13,890 nucleotides of DNA from Acidobacteriota bacterium (lineage in GTDB: Bacteria; Acidobacteriota; Vicinamibacteria; Vicinamibacterales; Vicinamibacteraceae), in assembly GCA_013695405.1 (NCBI GenBank), contig JACDAO010000070.1, positions 1-13,890 of the forward strand. The letters run 5' to 3'. The first letter of the stretch is position 1, and every line of letters starts with the position of its first letter. Below the pieces are notes generated by a model. It saw only the letters and a list, made by a program, of their open reading frames with translations. It was not told the origin of the DNA and searched no databases. Shown one piece after another: positions 12,039 through 13,890 of the stretch. The translations under genes were made by a program, and so were the position numbers.

Positions 12039-13890
12039 TTGGCTTTCCCCTCGGTGTTTCACCCGGTCGTCCAACGCTGGTTCGCCGACGCCTTCGCCAC
12101 TCCGACCGCGCCGCAGGCTCAGGGCTGGCCGGTGATCGCCAGTGGCGAGAGCACCTTGCTGCTGGCGCCGACCGGCAGCGGCAAGACCCTGACCGGCTTT
12201 CTGTGGGCGATCAACCGGCTGATGTTCGAGCCGCCGCCCGCCACCCGGGAGCGATGCCGCGTGCTGTACATCTCGCCGCTCAAGGCGCTGGCGGTGGACG
12301 TCGAACGCAACCTGCGCGCGCCGCTGGCCGGCATCAGCCGGTTGGCGCGTGAGGGCGACCTGCCGCACCACCTGCCCGAGGTCGCGATACGGACCGGCGA
12401 CACGCCACCGGCCGAGCGCGCGAAGTTCCAGCGGCGGCCGGCCGACATCCTGATCACCACCCCGGAGTCGCTGTACCTGCTGCTGACCTCCAACGCCCGC
12501 GAGGTGTTGCGCAGCGTGCACACGGTGATCCTCGACGAGATCCACGCGCTGGTTGCGACCAAGCGCGGCGCCCACCTGGCGCTGTCGCTGGAGCGGCTCG
12601 AGGCGATCGCGCACGGTCCGATCCAGCGCATCGGCCTGTCGGCCACGCAGCGGCCGCTCGACGAGGTCGCGCGCTTCCTCGGCGGAGCGACGGGCGTAGC
12701 CGCGCGACGAGAAGAGCCCGTAGCCGCGGGACTTGTCCCGCGGGAAGCGTCGGACAAGTCCGACGCCTACGCCTCAGTGACCGCGTCGGACGAGTCCGAC
12801 GCCTACGCCTCAGCCCGGCGAGTGACCCCACGGGACGGGTCGGCGGAGGTCCACGAGGAGTTCACGGCGCACGGCCAGCCGACCTACCGTCCGGTCGCGA
12901 TCATCGACGCCGGCCGCAAGCGCGAGCTGTCGCTGCGGATCGAGGTGCCGGTCGAGGACATGGCGCGGCTGACCCAGGCCGTTGCGATCCCGAGCGGCGC
13001 CGCCTCGCAGGCGCCGACCGCGCCGTCGATCTGGACGGCGATCCATCCGCGGCTGCTCGAGGTCATCCTCGCCCACACCTCGACGCTGATGTTCGTCAAC
13101 AGTCGACGGCTCGCCGAGCGGCTGGCCGCGTCGCTCAACGAACTGGCCGGCGAGACCCTGGTGCGCGCGCATCATGGTTCGCTCGCCCGTGAGCAGCGGG
13201 TCGACATCGAAGACGCGTTGAAGTCGGGACGGCTGCGCGGCCTGGCCTGCACCTCGTCGCTGGAACTCGGCATCGACATGGGCGCGGTCGACCTGGTGAT
13301 CCAGATCGAGGCGCCGCCGTCAGTCGCCAGTGGCCTGCAGCGGATCGGCCGCGCCGGGCATCGCGTCGACGCGGTCAGCGCCGGACTGATTTTTCCCAAG
13401 TACCGCGGCGATCTGCTGGCCTGTGCGGCCGCCGTGCGGGCGATGCGCGAGGGACGCGTCGAAGCGACCCGGATGCCGCGCAATCCGCTCGACGTGCTGG
13501 CGCAGCAGATCGTCGCGATGGTCGCGATGGACGACTGGGACGTCGACGCCCTGTACGCCCGCGTCTGCCAGGCGGCGCCGTTCGCATCGCTGTCCCGGCC
13601 GATCTTCGACGGCATCCTCGACATGCTGTCGGGACGCTACCCGTCCGACGAGTTCGCGGAACTGCGCCCGCGCCTGACCTGGGATCGGGTCGGCCAGAAG
13701 GTCAGCACCCGCGAGGGCGCCAGGCGCGTGGCCATCGCCAACGCCGGGACGATTCCCGACCGTGGTTTGTACGGCGTGTTCCTCGCCGGCTCGGGCCAGG
13801 GCACCTCGCGGGTCGGCGAACTCGACGAGGAGATGGTCTTCGAGAGCCGCGTCGGCGAGACCTTCCTGCTCGGCGCCTCGACCTGGCGCA
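12039..13890 (+). CDS. lhr: Lhr-family DEAD/H-box helicase (3' end outside window)
   Basis: 617 codons are present and the frame is open to the right edge; full Lhr proteins are near 1,400-1,500 residues, so less than half is here. Helicase motifs in order: Walker A APTGSGKT (43-50), DEIH (166-169), SAT (201-203), a second RecA core with HHGS (378-381) and LELGID (408-413), and motif VI QRIGRAGH (434-441). The Lhr winged-helix region begins after ~470. It is an ATP-dependent DNA/RNA unwinding enzyme linked to DNA repair. Start: an in-frame stop lies at 12009 and no ATG exists before the first conserved strand, so TTG at 12039 (GAAGAG 2 bases before) or GTG at 12054 is used; FHPVVQRWF follows both. 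Residues ~217-275, between SAT and the next core strand, are an unusual insert made of translated palindromic repeats. The right edge truncates the gene. Confidence 0.9.
   Translation, partial: MAFPSVFHPVVQRWFADAFATPTAPQAQGWPVIASGESTLLLAPTGSGKTLTGFLWAINRLMFEPPPATRERCRVLYISPLKALAVDVERNLRAPLAGISRLAREGDLPHHLPEVAIRTGDTPPAERAKFQRRPADILITTPESLYLLLTSNAREVLRSVHTVILDEIHALVATKRGAHLALSLERLEAIAHGPIQRIGLSATQRPLDEVARFLGGATGVAARREEPVAAGLVPREASDKSDAYASVTASDESDAYASARRVTPRDGSAEVHEEFTAHGQPTYRPVAIIDAGRKRELSLRIEVPVEDMARLTQAVAIPSGAASQAPTAPSIWTAIHPRLLEVILAHTSTLMFVNSRRLAERLAASLNELAGETLVRAHHGSLAREQRVDIEDALKSGRLRGLACTSSLELGIDMGAVDLVIQIEAPPSVASGLQRIGRAGHRVDAVSAGLIFPKYRGDLLACAAAVRAMREGRVEATRMPRNPLDVLAQQIVAMVAMDDWDVDALYARVCQAAPFASLSRPIFDGILDMLSGRYPSDEFAELRPRLTWDRVGQKVSTREGARRVAIANAGTIPDRGLYGVFLAGSGQGTSRVGELDEEMVFESRVGETFLLGASTWR
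12719..12744 (+). repeat. REP-like palindrome, copy 3, inside the lhr gene
   Basis: The flank CGTAGCCG (12719-12726) runs into a perfect 9-bp inverted repeat, CCGCGGGAC-TT-GTCCCGCGG (12724-12743). It is a sequence variant of copies 1, 2, 4 and 5: stem bases differ but pairing is kept on both sides. A partial flank without the palindrome (CGTAGCCG) also occurs at 12695-12702. Confidence 0.75.
12747..12818 (-). repeat. REP-like palindromes, copies 4 and 5, tandem inside the lhr gene
   Basis: Two copies with a 36-base period each carry a 9-bp inverted repeat, GCGTCGGAC-NN-GTCCGACGC (12747-12766, loop AA; 12783-12802, loop GA), then the flank CGCCTACG and GCCTCA. Because 36 is a multiple of 3, both are read in the same frame and encode near-identical peptides, SDKSDAYAS and SDESDAYAS. 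The frame stays open throughout. Confidence 0.8.

Noticed and set aside
11984..12352. An ATG-started plus-strand frame overlapping the lhr start
   Set aside because: It is in a different frame from the helicase motifs and has no recognisable domain. The helicase frame starts at TTG 12039.
12686..12863. A broken Lhr gene caused by repeat insertion
   Set aside because: The frame was followed codon by codon through all repeat copies with no stop or shift, and motifs on both sides are in the same frame, so it is an insertion and not a pseudogene.

Overview
The window is 13.9 kb of very GC-rich bacterial DNA, tightly packed, with genes on both strands and no gap above about 150 bases. No tRNA, rRNA, CRISPR array, transposase or phage gene is visible. 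The gene set suggests a soil-type, metabolically flexible bacterium: a standalone IF-1, a Glk-type glucokinase, a tandem-kinase protein, an M61 peptidase, a Pcs-like phosphatidylcholine synthase and a large Lhr helicase. Together with dispersed GTAGGCG-flanked palindromes, this suggests Acidobacteriota, perhaps Vicinamibacteria. That placement is inference; no marker gene here proves it.

Layout. Positions 1-992 (minus) hold an SDR-type epimerase/reductase and, downstream, the first 16 codons of an exported protein that runs off the left edge. Positions 1135-2475 (minus) encode a protein ending in a DisA/CdaA-like diadenylate cyclase fold whose RHR motif is altered. Divergent from it, 2502-5078 (plus) is a three-domain lipid enzyme: acyl-activating ligase, acyl carrier domain, PlsC-type acyltransferase. 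A tandem repeat and a palindrome follow, then infA (5191-5409, TTG start). Convergent to infA is a MerR-like/TPR protein (5429-6238, minus), and divergent from that is glucokinase (6274-7248, plus). After another palindrome and a heptamer repeat come a kinase-pseudokinase protein (7363-9057, minus) and, divergently, an M61 peptidase with PDZ (9118-10980, plus). The peptidase gene overlaps tail-to-tail a phosphatidylcholine-synthase-like gene (10955-11653, minus). A small charged protein (11701-11952, minus) is separated by a nested palindrome from an Lhr-type helicase (12039 to the right edge, plus).

How the genes relate. Apart from the left-edge pair, genes mostly alternate in direction, so this is not one operon or an obvious defence or biosynthetic island. 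Two themes recur: membrane lipid work (ligase-ACP-PlsC and Pcs) and signalling (DAC-like protein, kinase-pseudokinase, MerR-TPR).

The most noteworthy points are the DAC-like protein with R-T-T in place of RHR, the three-domain acyl enzyme, the kinase-pseudokinase, and a family of five short palindromes with compensatory changes. Three of these palindromes sit in frame inside the Lhr gene and are translated. I did not find convincing evidence for an entirely new system; these are the best candidates for follow-up.
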